A DNA stretch of 45,177 nt from an uncultured Lachnospiraceae bacterium (GTDB lineage Bacteria; Bacillota; Clostridia; Lachnospirales; Anaerotignaceae): contig CALWKY010000016.1 of NCBI GenBank assembly GCA_944381395.1, positions 1 through 45,177 on the forward strand, read 5' to 3'. Numbering within the stretch: position 1 is the stretch's first letter; the number at the start of each line of letters is the position of its first letter. The notes beneath the pieces are model-generated. The model was not told where the DNA came from and did no database searches. It saw only the letters and a program-made list of their open reading frames with translations. The translations under genes were made by a program, and so were the position numbers. Below, one piece after another: positions 35,792 through 43,949 of this stretch.

Positions 35792-36985
35792 TTACAGCTG
35801 TGCAAAAGCCTGCTCCAAGTCTGCAATAATGTCTTCTTTATTTTCCAAACCAACAGACATACGAACCAAGCCTTCTGCAATGCCGGCTTCTTTCAGCTCT
35901 TCTGCATTGTAGGTGGAGTGAGTCATGCTGGCGGGATGTTCAACCAATGTTTCTGCATCGCCCAAGCTTACAGCAATGGTGCAAAGCTTCAGGCTGTTTA
36001 CCAGCTTCATGCCAGCTGCTTTTCCACCCTTTACTTCAAAGGATACCATACCGCCGAAGTCCTTCATCTGCTTCTTCGCTACTTCGTGGTTGGGATGGCT
36101 TTCCAGACCGGGATAGTAAACCTTTTCTACCTTAGGATTGGAAGCCAGATACTGTGCCACAGCCATACCGTTTTCACAGTGGCGCATCATTCTTACTTCC
36201 AAAGTCTTCAGACCTCTTAAGATCAGGAACGCTTCGAAAGGTCCAATTACAGAACCTGTCATATCCTTAATGCCAAACATCTTTACCTGCTGGATGAAAT
36301 CAGCTTTGCCTGCAACAAATCCGGCGATCACATCGCCATGACCATTGAGGTACTTGGTTGCGGAATGTACCACTACATCGCATCCCAAAGCCAAAGGCTG
36401 CTGCAGATAAGGTGTTGCAAACGTATTATCGCAAACTACTTTAATGTTGGGATTGAAGCTATGCACAATTTCTGCGACTGCTGCAATATCTACAATCTTC
36501 AGGTTCGGGTTTGCGGGAGTTTCCAAATAAATTGCTACGGTGTTTTCCTTCAGGCTTGCTTTTACTTCTTCCAGGTTAGAAGTATCAATAAAGGAAACTT
36601 CTACACCATAACGGGTCAAACCATGGTTTAACAACGCAAATGTACAACCATACAGTGTTGCGTCAGCAACAATGTGGCTTCCCGCGGAAGCAATGGTCCA
36701 CAATGCAGAGGAGATTGCGCCCATACCAGAAGAAGTTGCCGCTGCAGCTTCTGCGCCCTCCAGTGCAGCTACTTTATCCTCCAAAACAGTTGCAGTAGGG
36801 TTGCCTAAACGGGTATAGATATAACCGTTTTCCTGACCAGCAAATCTTCTGCCGCCCTGTTCACAGTCTTCAAAGAAGAAAGTAGAAGTCTGATAAATAG
36901 GCATTGTCAAAGAACCGTACTGACTGTCTTTCCGATTGCCAGCATGAATTGCCTTGGTACCAAATCCTGCATTTTTGTTTTCCAT
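35792..36985 (-). CDS. megL: Methionine gamma-lyase
   Basis: A 397-residue PLP enzyme of the Cys/Met metabolism family. The PLP lysine is K211 in SATKYLNGHGD, and Asp186 binds the PLP nitrogen. Tyr112 and Cys114 in TLYGCTF are the key point: a cysteine here marks methionine gamma-lyases (Cys116 in Pseudomonas), while cystathionine enzymes usually have another residue. It releases methanethiol, ammonia and 2-oxobutyrate from methionine. I chose the ATG at 36985, with AAGGAG upstream; the frame extends 20 codons further. A LysR regulator gene ends 173 bp upstream on the same strand. Confidence 0.92.
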   Translation of the reverse strand: MENKNAGFGTKAIHAGNRKDSQYGSLTMPIYQTSTFFFEDCEQGGRRFAGQENGYIYTRLGNPTATVLEDKVAALEGAEAAAATSSGMGAISSALWTIASAGSHIVADATLYGCTFALLNHGLTRYGVEVSFIDTSNLEEVKASLKENTVAIYLETPANPNLKIVDIAAVAEIVHSFNPNIKVVCDNTFATPYLQQPLALGCDVVVHSATKYLNGHGDVIAGFVAGKADFIQQVKMFGIKDMTGSVIGPFEAFLILRGLKTLEVRMMRHCENGMAVAQYLASNPKVEKVYYPGLESHPNHEVAKKQMKDFGGMVSFEVKGGKAAGMKLVNSLKLCTIAVSLGDAETLVEHPASMTHSTYNAEELKEAGIAEGLVRMSVGLENKEDIIADLEQAFAQL

Positions 36986-37158
36986 TTTGTTTTTTCGCTC
37001 CTTCCGATCCAGTTTCTTTGAAATTTTTGGTTTGTTTTCACGCAAATGTTCGGTTATTTTGCGTTTCCTGTTCCTATATTAATACAATACCAAATTTTTT
37101 CGGAAGGTGTTAGTATCCATTTCCTATATCTCGTTATCGGAAAAACCGATGACGTCCA

Positions 37159-38082
37159 TCACGGTTCTTCTTCCAGCACCTGTTGCAGAATTTGAATATA
37201 ATGTTTTGCCTGAGGATGGAGGGGACGTTCTTTGCTATGTATCCAGCCCAAGTGCATACTTTTGGTTTCTTCCGCGATGGGAATGGAAATAATACGGCTG
37301 TCACAATAGCCTTCTGGCAAAATGCCGCTGCCAATGGAAAAACCGTCTGTATTGGCAATGATGTTGTATGCCGTTGCACGGTCGTTGATGACCACTACAC
37401 GGGAAAAATTGTCTGTCTCCGTGTAAACAGCTTCTTCCGCAAAGTAGACAGACCCTTGTTTTTTCTGTTCAAAGAGTACATAAGGGTAAGACCGCAGCTC
37501 CGATAAAGACAAGCTGGATTTATGATGTAATGGATGATCCTTCCGCAGAAAGACTTGCGGATGGAAACTTTTAAAGTCTGTAAATTCCAGCATTGCCTTA
37601 TCCAAAATGCGGCGGATAAAAGATTCCGTACGGTCGGAAATGAAAATAACGCCGATTTCACTCTTTCCCGTCTGTACTTCTTCAATCACCCGTTCCATAT
37701 CCATTTCACGTATGGCTAATTTGACAGGCTGTTCCACAGAAGTTTCTTCCAATAAACGTACAAAGGCTTTTGCACAAAAAGGATAGCGCTGGGACGCAAT
37801 GGAAAGTCTCATCCGTTCTTGTCCGCTTTTTTCTCCATAAATTTTGCGGATTCTCTTTTCCTGTTCCAAAATAGGCTGGACTTGCGCAATAAAATCCGCG
37901 CCTGCATCTGTTAACTGCACGCCCCGGTTAGACCGGCGAAAGACTGTGATTCCCAGCTCCCGCTCCAATTCCCGAATCGCATCGCTAATGGCAGACTGCG
38001 AAACAAAAAGGCTCTGGGATGCTTTATTGATGGATCCGCATTGAAAAACTTCCATCATATAATGTAGTTGCTGCAGGGTCAT
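37159..38082 (-). CDS. LysR family transcriptional regulator
   Basis: A 307-residue protein. The winged helix-turn-helix is at residues 1-60 (LQQLHYMMEVFQCGSINKAS...SQSAISDAIRELERELG). The effector-binding domain occupies about 90-300. The pattern is of the CysB/CysL-like group that senses sulfur metabolites. It lies directly upstream of megL in the same direction, so control of methionine degradation is plausible. Its usual T-N11-A target would be in the 173-bp gap, where ATATAGGAA occurs twice. AAAGGAGG lies upstream of the ATG. Confidence 0.9.
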   Translation of the reverse strand: MTLQQLHYMMEVFQCGSINKASQSLFVSQSAISDAIRELERELGITVFRRSNRGVQLTDAGADFIAQVQPILEQEKRIRKIYGEKSGQERMRLSIASQRYPFCAKAFVRLLEETSVEQPVKLAIREMDMERVIEEVQTGKSEIGVIFISDRTESFIRRILDKAMLEFTDFKSFHPQVFLRKDHPLHHKSSLSLSELRSYPYVLFEQKKQGSVYFAEEAVYTETDNFSRVVVINDRATAYNIIANTDGFSIGSGILPEGYCDSRIISIPIAEETKSMHLGWIHSKERPLHPQAKHYIQILQQVLEEEP

Positions 38083-38166
38083 GCCATTTCCTCCTTTTTT
38101 CTTTCATCATATCATGGCGCGCTTCTATCAAGCAATGGATTTTTGACGAATATGATTTAGAAAAAC

Positions 38167-38198
38167 AAAAAAAAGAGCACCGCATTTACGGTGCTCTT
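38167..38198 (-). terminator. Terminator of the tRNA-Phe/tRNA-Gly operon
   Basis: AAGAGCACCG and CGGTGCTCTT form a 10-bp stem around six bases. On the minus strand a T-run follows. Confidence 0.92.
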
Positions 38199-38205
38199 AC
38201 TTGAG

Positions 38206-38277
38206 AGCGCGAAACGAGATTCGAACTCGCGACCCTCGCCTTGGCAAGGCGATGCTCTACCACTGAGCCATTCGCGC
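38206..38277 (-). tRNA. tRNA-Gly (anticodon GCC), second copy
   Basis: Identical in all mature bases to the copy at 35496-35567: acceptor GCGCGAA/TTCGCGC and anticodon loop TTGCCAA. It is the distal tRNA of a two-tRNA transcript, 6 bp after tRNA-Phe. Confidence 0.96.
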
Positions 38278-38283
38278 AAACAG

Positions 38284-38356
<73 letters not shown>

Positions 38357-38391
38357 ATTTCCTATACTGCCGTTCTCTCGGCTGCTTGTAT

Positions 38392-38420
38392 ATATTATCA
38401 AATGGTAAAAGATTTGTCAA
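38392..38420 (-). promoter_or_regulatory. Promoter of the tRNA-Phe/tRNA-Gly operon
   Basis: On the minus strand TTGACA (38415-38420), a 17-bp spacer and TAATAT (38392-38397) lie 35 bp upstream of tRNA-Phe. Confidence 0.85.
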
Positions 38421-38594
38421 CACTTTTTTCAGAAAAATATTTTTCCTTCCTCATACCGTCAAAATCAGGTATACTCTGCTTTCTTTCGCTATTCTCTCTT
38501 TTTTAGCTTCTCTCGTTCTTTCAAATTTTTGAAAAAAATTTTTTCCAATGATTTCTGATCTTGTAAAAAGTTTTCAAATCATCGTTTTTCTTTC

Positions 38595-39023
38595 CTATGA
38601 AAACGCCGGATCAGTCTTTTCCAAAAAATCCAAAGCAATCATGTCTTTTAGTAAAATTTCCGTTTGGTTCGTAAAAATCAAAGCTTTTCGATCTAAGTCC
38701 ACACGTTTGAAAATTCCTTCCTGTTCCAGATAGGTTCCTCCCCGCTTCTTACTATCCGCGACAAAATAAGTCACTTTCACTTTCAAATGCTCTTTTGCAT
38801 GCTGCTGCAAATACTGTATTTTTTGATCCAATAATGCCGCACAGTCCTCACCTAACGTGATTTTTTCCTCTGTCTGCCTCTGTGTTTCCCGGATGGCCGC
38901 ATCATAACCCGTTAAAGCCGCAAAGGGGGAAAACTGTGCCGCCCGCTCTATCCTTGACATAGGGGCATGTCTTTTGGAAACAGGGCGCTCCATATAGATC
39001 ATATCGTCATATTGCTTACTCAT
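38595..39023 (-). CDS. YolD-like protein
   Basis: A 142-residue protein. The segment RHAPMSRIERAAQFSPFAALTGYDAAI matches the YolD-like family, which in Firmicutes is nearly always encoded beside a UvrX/UmuC-type Y-family polymerase. Its role is thought to be that of a UmuD-like accessory or regulator of the polymerase, not proven. The start overlaps the polymerase stop by 4 bp (ATGA). No strong terminator is visible after it. Confidence 0.88.
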   Translation of the reverse strand: MSKQYDDMIYMERPVSKRHAPMSRIERAAQFSPFAALTGYDAAIRETQRQTEEKITLGEDCAALLDQKIQYLQQHAKEHLKVKVTYFVADSKKRGGTYLEQEGIFKRVDLDRKALIFTNQTEILLKDMIALDFLEKTDPAFS

Positions 39024-40528
39024 GCCCGATGTCCTCCAATCTGATGATTCCGTTCTTTTGCCGTTGCGCCTTCTTCTAAATTCATCCCCTTCAGCACTGC
39101 GTTTTTTCCATATTTCTGTTTAATCCCTACCAAAGCTTTTTGCAGTTTTTTCTCTTTTTGCAATGCCTCTTGTTCCGCTTCCTTTGCCGCAGTATCTTCC
39201 GGGGATAAATGGAATAGATCTAACTGCTCCCATGTCGTCTTGGGTATCTCTCCCTCTCCGATCACATGATTTGCCGTTAAATTCAGCCGGCGGACCGTCC
39301 ATCTTTTCTGTACAATATTTTCATATAATTGGCTGGTTTTTTCCATGATTTTTTGGGTCGATGCAGTGTAGCCTTCTAAAGAAATGGTCCCATGGCTATG
39401 CTTTGGTACCGTTCTTCCATAGTAGTCTTTCTGTACAGCATCTGAATCTGTGCTCTCTTGCACATTCTCCCTGTCATATCCAATGGTTAAAACCAGTTGA
39501 TCTGTGACACATCCCTTTTCTACCAAATCCAAAGAAAGAGAATCTGCCATTTCCTGCACTACCAATTTCGCCTGTTCATAAGCATAGGGGTACGGTAAAA
39601 CCTGACCAGAACTGATGCTGTTGGATGCAGGACGATATGCTTTGATATCTGCTATGGTACACGGTTCCAGCCCCCAGGCATGGTCAATCAACAGCTCTGC
39701 GTTCACCCCAAAGAGACGGTATAACAGTTCCTGATTATGCAGTGCACTTTCCTTGCCCAAGGAACAACGCGCTACATCTCCCATGGTATACATGCCATAT
39801 TCCGCTAATTTTTTCGCATATCCCCTGCCAACGCGCCAGAAATCTGTAATCGGCTGATGGCTCCATAATTTTTTGCGATAGCGGATAGGGTCCAGCTGTG
39901 CAATACGCACGCCAAATTCATCCGGCGGAATATGTTTTGCTTCTATATCCATAGCAACTTTCGCTAAATACAAATTAGGTCCAATGCCTACCGTTGCTGT
40001 AATTCCTGTTGTTTCCAATACATCTAAAATAATTTTTTTTGCAAACTCTCTGGCAGATAAACCATTGAACGGTAAGTAAGCCGTAATATCCATAAATACT
40101 TCATCAATGGAATACACATGGATATCTGCCGGCGCTACATACTTCGTATAGATTTCATAAATCCCCGCGCTTTGTTTCATATAATAAGCCATTCGGGGCG
40201 CAGCTACCATAAAATCCAGTGCCAGACGCGGATTGCTTATCAATTCATTTTCGTCACAAGATGCACCTTCTAACGTATGATGGGGCGCAGCTTCTCTCCG
40301 CTTGGCATTGATTTCTTTCGCTTTCTGGATCACTTCGAATAATCTGGGTCTGCCGGAAATGCCATAGGCTTTTAAAGCAGGAGAAACTGCCAGGCAAATG
40401 GTTTTTTCCGTACGCTGGGGATCTGCAACCACCAGGTGTGTTGTCATGGGATTGAGCCCCCGCTCCACACACTCCACAGAGGCATAGTATGATTTCAAAT
40501 CAATGGCTAAATATGTTCTTTCCTCCAT
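39020..40528 (-). CDS. Y-family translesion DNA polymerase (UmuC/UvrX-like)
   Basis: A 502-residue polymerase. The N-terminal catalytic motif AIDLKSYYASVECVERGLNP supplies one metal-binding Asp, and VYSIDEVFMDIT supplies the second Asp/Glu pair. The segment GIGPNLYLAKVAMD and the little-finger region follow. The C-terminal 60 residues are Glu/Lys-rich. It copies past damaged bases with low fidelity. It is paired with a YolD-like gene, and the first gene has a GGCGGCGGAG site. No clear LexA box is seen in the upstream 70 bp. Immediately upstream lies the structured RNA described at 40605-40820. Confidence 0.93.
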   Translation of the reverse strand: MEERTYLAIDLKSYYASVECVERGLNPMTTHLVVADPQRTEKTICLAVSPALKAYGISGRPRLFEVIQKAKEINAKRREAAPHHTLEGASCDENELISNPRLALDFMVAAPRMAYYMKQSAGIYEIYTKYVAPADIHVYSIDEVFMDITAYLPFNGLSAREFAKKIILDVLETTGITATVGIGPNLYLAKVAMDIEAKHIPPDEFGVRIAQLDPIRYRKKLWSHQPITDFWRVGRGYAKKLAEYGMYTMGDVARCSLGKESALHNQELLYRLFGVNAELLIDHAWGLEPCTIADIKAYRPASNSISSGQVLPYPYAYEQAKLVVQEMADSLSLDLVEKGCVTDQLVLTIGYDRENVQESTDSDAVQKDYYGRTVPKHSHGTISLEGYTASTQKIMEKTSQLYENIVQKRWTVRRLNLTANHVIGEGEIPKTTWEQLDLFHLSPEDTAAKEAEQEALQKEKKLQKALVGIKQKYGKNAVLKGMNLEEGATAKERNHQIGGHRA

Positions 40529-40604
40529 TTCTCCGCCGCCCCTTTCCTGTGGCTCCTCTTTTTAACGATCATAAATGATGCCGATTAAAACCAACGTTTC
40601 GTGA

Positions 40605-40650
40605 TAAAAAGCGCCCTTCAAGAAGCCTTTCCAAGCCTCTTGAAAGGCTT
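40605..40650 (-). terminator. Terminator of the candidate RNA
   Basis: On the minus strand an 11-bp stem (GCCTTTCAAGA with TCTTGAAGGGC) encloses a second, competing stem and is followed by GCTTTTT. On the plus strand AAGCCTTTC pairs with GAAAGGCTT before TTTT, so a plus-strand terminator reading is also possible. Confidence 0.65.
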
Positions 40651-40820
40651 TTTTCGTTCCCTGCGGGATTGTCATGGCCATAGCCGTCCAGATTTCTACT
40701 CACATACCCAATGGTATGACTGTTCGGTAACCTTCAGAAAGATGCTTCTTGCAAAGTATTTCCAAGCACAATCCTAACCATACCGAAAACAATACGCTTT
40801 ATTCCCGCACACCGGAACTT
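40605..40820 (-). ncRNA. Candidate structured non-coding RNA of about 216 nt
   Basis: This 392-bp gene-free stretch (40529-40920) holds no plausible ORF but has all parts of an RNA gene. The 5' end follows an extended -10 promoter. GTTCC and GCGGGA near the 5' end pair with TCCCGC and GGAAC 150 nt later, closing a domain. Inside, TTCGGTA pairs with TACCGAA around a hairpin with TGCTT/AAGCA. CATACC pairs with GGTATG, and GTCAT with ATGAC. A terminator (GCCTTTCAAGA with TCTTGAAGGGC, then GCTTTTT) ends it. The asymmetric, multibranch layout does not match tmRNA, RNase P or SRP RNA. A raiA-type RNA or 6S RNA are the families to test first. It could instead be a leader of the polymerase, but the terminator argues against that. 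Confidence 0.6.
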
Positions 40821-40827
40821 TAATGAA

Positions 40828-40833
40828 ATTATA
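40828..40833 (-). promoter_or_regulatory. Extended -10 promoter of the candidate RNA
   Basis: The minus strand reads TGG-TATAAT. The -35 position is weak (ATAACT), as is common with extended -10 promoters. Transcription would start near 40820. Confidence 0.55.
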
Positions 40834-40871
40834 CCATAAAATCCTGAAAAGTTATATTTTCGATTCTCACA

Positions 40872-40914
40872 AAAAACATCTGATTCTTACACTGGGTAAA
40901 AATCAGATGTTTTT
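40872..40914 (-). terminator. Terminator of the DhaL-DhaK-LsrF-VOC operon
   Basis: AAAAACATCTGATT and AATCAGATGTTTTT form a 14-bp stem, 7 bp beyond the stop of the last gene. On the minus strand a T-run follows. Confidence 0.92.
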
Positions 40915-40920
40915 CCTCAC

Positions 40921-41244
40921 TTATGCTTGTTCTTCATAAAGCTCGATAATCGCGCCGTCTTTCCATACGAAAGCTAATCTGGCTGTTTCACTGGCTTCCA
41001 TAGGACCACAAATCACACTGTCTGCATCAGCAATGTATTTTTCCAGCTGATCCACCTGATAAGCCACATGGGGATTTCTGTGCAATACTTCCGGGAAAGA
41101 CGTGCCTTCCTCGAATTTTAAGTATTCAATTTTATAATCATAATCATCTACATTGCTTGCCCAGAACTTTCCGCCTTCGTTATAAACCATTCCCGGCTTT
41201 TTATTGGTAACAGGAATACCAATATGCATATATTTTGCTGACAT
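40921..41244 (-). CDS. Small VOC-superfamily (glyoxalase-like) protein
   Basis: A 107-residue protein. The opening YMHIGIPV with a His in the first strand, a His near residue 59 in NPHVAYQV, and the closing IIELYEE with Glu near 102 fit a single-module VOC metal site. Such proteins include isomerases, epimerases, lyases and dioxygenases; small ones work as dimers. It is the last gene of the kinase/aldolase operon, starting 12 bp after the aldolase stop, so an isomerase or epimerase step in the same pathway is likely. I chose the ATG at 41244 with AAGGAGG upstream; a GTG one codon earlier is less well placed. The reaction is not known. Confidence 0.75.
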   Translation of the reverse strand: MSAKYMHIGIPVTNKKPGMVYNEGGKFWASNVDDYDYKIEYLKFEEGTSFPEVLHRNPHVAYQVDQLEKYIADADSVICGPMEASETARLAFVWKDGAIIELYEEQA

Positions 41245-41256
41245 CACTGTTCCTCC

Positions 41257-42138
41257 TTATCGATTCTTCATGTCCTCATATAGTTCAAATGCCTGTTTTG
41301 CAGTATAGCCTTCGTGAACAACCTTTCCGATTGCAGCAGCCATACCGGCAGGGCAATCAGACTGGAAAATATTTCTGCCCATATCTACGCCATGGGCACC
41401 GTCCTGAATCGCTCTATACGCCATCTCCAATGCTTCCATTTCCGGTAATTTTTTGCCGCCGGCTATGACAATGGGAACAGGGCAGGCAGCGGCTACCCGC
41501 TCGAATCCTTCACAATAATAGCTTTTTACAATGTTGGCTCCATTTTCAGCCAATACGCGAGTTGCCAGCTGGAAGAAACGCTCTGTACGCTCCATCTGCT
41601 TGCCTACTGCTACTACGCCTAATGTGGGAATGCCATAACGATTTCCCATATCCGCCGTTCTGGAAAGCAATTCTAAGGAACGGGATTCTCCCGGTGCGCC
41701 GATAAATGTCTGTACTGCCATACAGTCTGCATTCATGCGAATGGCATTTTCTATGTCACAGGCAATGCCGCCGCCATTGGACATTTCGTCAAAAAGTACC
41801 GTTGTATCATAAGTTACACGTACACATTTTGCCGCTTTGGATGCAGGAGAAATGCAAGAGCGCAAAACACCCTTTGTCCCCATGAGCACATCTACATAGG
41901 GTACCAGGGGCGGAATTACCACATCAATGCGTTCCAAGCCAGCGGTAGGTCCCATAATATAGCCGTGATCGAAAGCCAACATCACAGTATTACCTGATTT
42001 CGGCTGGAATATTTTAGCCAACCGGTTTTTCATACCCCAATCACAATGGGAAGCGCCCTTTACATAGAACCCTTCCATGACAGGAGGCGTATCCAAGTGA
42101 TAGTCGTGTGCTGCTTTATTTCCAATATTATCTGCCAT
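41257..42138 (-). CDS. LsrF-like class I aldolase/thiolase
   Basis: A 293-residue TIM-barrel protein of the DeoC/FbaB/LacD group. It is strikingly similar to LsrF: NTVMLAFDHGYIMGPTAGLERID, KSYYCEGFER, and PVPIVIAGGKKLPEMEALEM followed by GVDMGRNIFQS. The Schiff-base Lys is probably K205 in IVKSYY, and Asp57-His58 lie in the phosphate-proximal loop. LsrF cleaves the last phosphorylated intermediate of autoinducer-2 degradation, with coenzyme A, to DHAP and acetyl-CoA. Here the partners are DhaL/DhaK and a VOC protein instead of LsrK and LsrG, and no Lsr transporter is visible, so the substrate may differ. AAGGAG precedes the ATG. Confidence 0.85.
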   Translation of the reverse strand: MADNIGNKAAHDYHLDTPPVMEGFYVKGASHCDWGMKNRLAKIFQPKSGNTVMLAFDHGYIMGPTAGLERIDVVIPPLVPYVDVLMGTKGVLRSCISPASKAAKCVRVTYDTTVLFDEMSNGGGIACDIENAIRMNADCMAVQTFIGAPGESRSLELLSRTADMGNRYGIPTLGVVAVGKQMERTERFFQLATRVLAENGANIVKSYYCEGFERVAAACPVPIVIAGGKKLPEMEALEMAYRAIQDGAHGVDMGRNIFQSDCPAGMAAAIGKVVHEGYTAKQAFELYEDMKNR

Positions 42139-42155
42139 GATAACCGCTCCTTTTC

Positions 42156-43154
42156 TTATTTTACCAGGTACGGTGTCTTACAAGGTGCATTCCACAGACG
42201 AAGCAGTTCATCATCCATACGTGCCATAAACATCTGGAATCCCGCCTGTTCCTGTACGGTCAGCATTTCGCCTACATAGTTTGCAACGACTTCAATATTC
42301 TGCTCTTTCAGCACTGCTACCGCCTTACGGTAAATAATCAGCTGTTCCATTAAAGTGGTAGCGCCAGATCCATTGATAATCAGCATTACTTTTTCGCCAG
42401 GCTGGATACCAATATCCTTTACCAGTGCATTTACCATAATTTCAGCAGTTTCATCGGCTGTCTTCATAGGCTGGCGTCCGCCGCCGCCTTCACCATGCTG
42501 TCCCATACCGATTTCCATATCATCCTCACCCAGATCAGCCAATGCTGCGCCAGTAGAAGGATGTGTTGCGCCACGGACAGCTACAGCCAATGTTGCCATA
42601 TTATCAGCAAAACGCTGCGCAATCGCGGCTACTTCTTCCAGGCTCTTTCCTTCTGCCGCCGCCGCGCCGGCAATCTTATAGGTAGGAATACAGCCAACTA
42701 AACCTCTTCTATCTTCTGCATTTTCCCGGGGTGCATTGGAAACATCTTCCTGGGTAACTACCTTCACGCAGTGCAAGCCCTGCTTTTCCACTTGCTTCAT
42801 GGTCAGTTTTCCAGTGAGCATATCTCCCGCGTGGTTCAAAACGATATAAAGCACACCCTTTCCTTTATCTGCTAATTTAATTGCATCGACGCAAGCCTGA
42901 GGACCGGGTGCCGCAAAAATATCACCTACAACGGAAATATCTACCATACCTTCTCCCACGAAACCGGAAATTGCGGGCTCATGACCAGATCCGCCCTGTG
43001 TTACAATGGTAACACGATCCGCATGTTCCAGACCCTTGTTGATGATCATATTCTCTTCTCCGCGCATGATAATGTCTTGGTTTGCCAAAACCAATCCATC
43101 CAACAATTCGTCTGTTAAGTTTGCAGGATCGTTGATAAACTTCTTCATCTTCAT
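42156..43154 (-). CDS. Divergent dihydroxyacetone-kinase-like subunit DhaK
   Basis: A 332-residue protein of the DhaK (DAK1) family, the substrate-binding subunit. The substrate His that forms the hemiaminal bond is kept in MGQHGEGGGG (aligned to His218 of Escherichia coli DhaK). GGSGHEP and the Asp in AGDML (aligned to Asp109) are also kept. But GIHGEPG has become GQHGEGGGG, and the usual TGD-(I/V)-LNF has become AGDMLTG. These are changes next to the substrate, so another ketose is possible. It follows the DhaL gene by 37 bp and precedes the LsrF-like gene by 17 bp. AAGGAGG precedes the ATG. Confidence 0.88.
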   Translation of the reverse strand: MKMKKFINDPANLTDELLDGLVLANQDIIMRGEENMIINKGLEHADRVTIVTQGGSGHEPAISGFVGEGMVDISVVGDIFAAPGPQACVDAIKLADKGKGVLYIVLNHAGDMLTGKLTMKQVEKQGLHCVKVVTQEDVSNAPRENAEDRRGLVGCIPTYKIAGAAAAEGKSLEEVAAIAQRFADNMATLAVAVRGATHPSTGAALADLGEDDMEIGMGQHGEGGGGRQPMKTADETAEIMVNALVKDIGIQPGEKVMLIINGSGATTLMEQLIIYRKAVAVLKEQNIEVVANYVGEMLTVQEQAGFQMFMARMDDELLRLWNAPCKTPYLVK

Positions 43155-43191
43155 AATATTTGCCTCCTTAAATATGTATGGTTAGATAAAA

Positions 43192-43818
43192 TTAAGAAAT
43201 GCCCTTCGCTAATCCACAAATAAAAAGTGCTGTAGATACTGCTCCCGCATCAGGAGTACCGATAGTCGCTTCTTTATAACTTCTTGCTCTGCCATATTTA
43301 GAGATAAAGTTTTCACTATTCTTTGCACCCGCTTGAGCAGCCTCCGCGGCAGCCTGCAAAATCTCCTTCACATCTCCATCTGCCGTTTTCACCGCTTCCA
43401 CCGCAGGAATCAAAGCATCCATCATGGTCTTATCGCCCACTTTAGCATTGGTGATATCTTCCATTTCTGCCAAAGAACCTGTGAACATTCTTTTGATGCC
43501 GTCCGCATCCAGCACAGTTTCGTCTTCTTTCAGTTCTGCGCCAAATCCGCCGATCATCGTACCGTAAAGAGGACCGGCAGATCCGCCTTTAACCTCCATA
43601 ATTGCCATGCCCAAGTCATCGAAGAAATCTTTGATGGGAGTACCATCTTTCCACTGCTGTACGGACTGCAGGATGACATTCGCAATTTTTCCAATGGTAA
43701 TCCCATGATCGCCGTCCCCAAACTTAGAGTCTATCTCGCTAAGTTCATCTGTATGCGCGCTGAGATATTCTGCCGCATGCATGAGCATAGCACCAACGGC
43801 TTTTTGATCTAAAACCAT
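43192..43818 (-). CDS. DhaL-like ADP/ATP-binding kinase subunit
   Basis: A 208-residue protein of the DAK2/DhaL family. The Mg-ADP site is intact: SEIDSKFGDGDHG supplies the three Asp, and GGSAGPLYGT and GDKTMMDAL contact the nucleotide and phosphates. Near the C-terminus RARSYKEATIGTPDAGAVS corresponds to the usual R-x-SYLGER-x-G-x2-DPGA, with Pro to Ala. In classical bacterial systems DhaL is rephosphorylated by the PTS protein DhaM, which is absent from this window. It is the first gene of the operon behind a promoter with an AACATATGTT operator. AAGGAGGG precedes the ATG. Confidence 0.9.
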   Translation of the reverse strand: MVLDQKAVGAMLMHAAEYLSAHTDELSEIDSKFGDGDHGITIGKIANVILQSVQQWKDGTPIKDFFDDLGMAIMEVKGGSAGPLYGTMIGGFGAELKEDETVLDADGIKRMFTGSLAEMEDITNAKVGDKTMMDALIPAVEAVKTADGDVKEILQAAAEAAQAGAKNSENFISKYGRARSYKEATIGTPDAGAVSTALFICGLAKGIS

Positions 43819-43834
43819 ATGCGCCCTCCTTCCA

Positions 43835-43846
43835 TAACATATGTTA
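43835..43846. promoter_or_regulatory. Operator O1 upstream of dhaL
   Basis: TAACATATGTTA is a perfect 12-bp palindrome lying just after the predicted transcription start and 17 bp before the DhaL ATG, a position where a bound repressor would block elongation. It shares its core with the two sites at the regulator gene. Confidence 0.7.
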
Positions 43847-43860
43847 CAATCTATGAATTT

Positions 43861-43889
43861 ATTTTAGCACATAATTTACATTCGTTCAA
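43861..43889 (-). promoter_or_regulatory. Promoter of the DhaL-DhaK-LsrF-VOC operon
   Basis: On the minus strand TTGAAC (43884-43889), a 17-bp spacer and TAAAAT (43861-43866) give a transcription start near 43854. Confidence 0.75.
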
Positions 43890-43949
43890 ACAAAAGACAA
43901 ATTTGTGTATAGAAAAAAAACAGATGGAAATTTGTGCATATTTTACAAC

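Noticed and set aside
40529..40604. LexA (SOS) box in front of the Y-family polymerase
   Set aside because: The closest sequences around AACGTT and the near-palindrome ATCATAAATGAT do not match GAAC-N4-GTTC.
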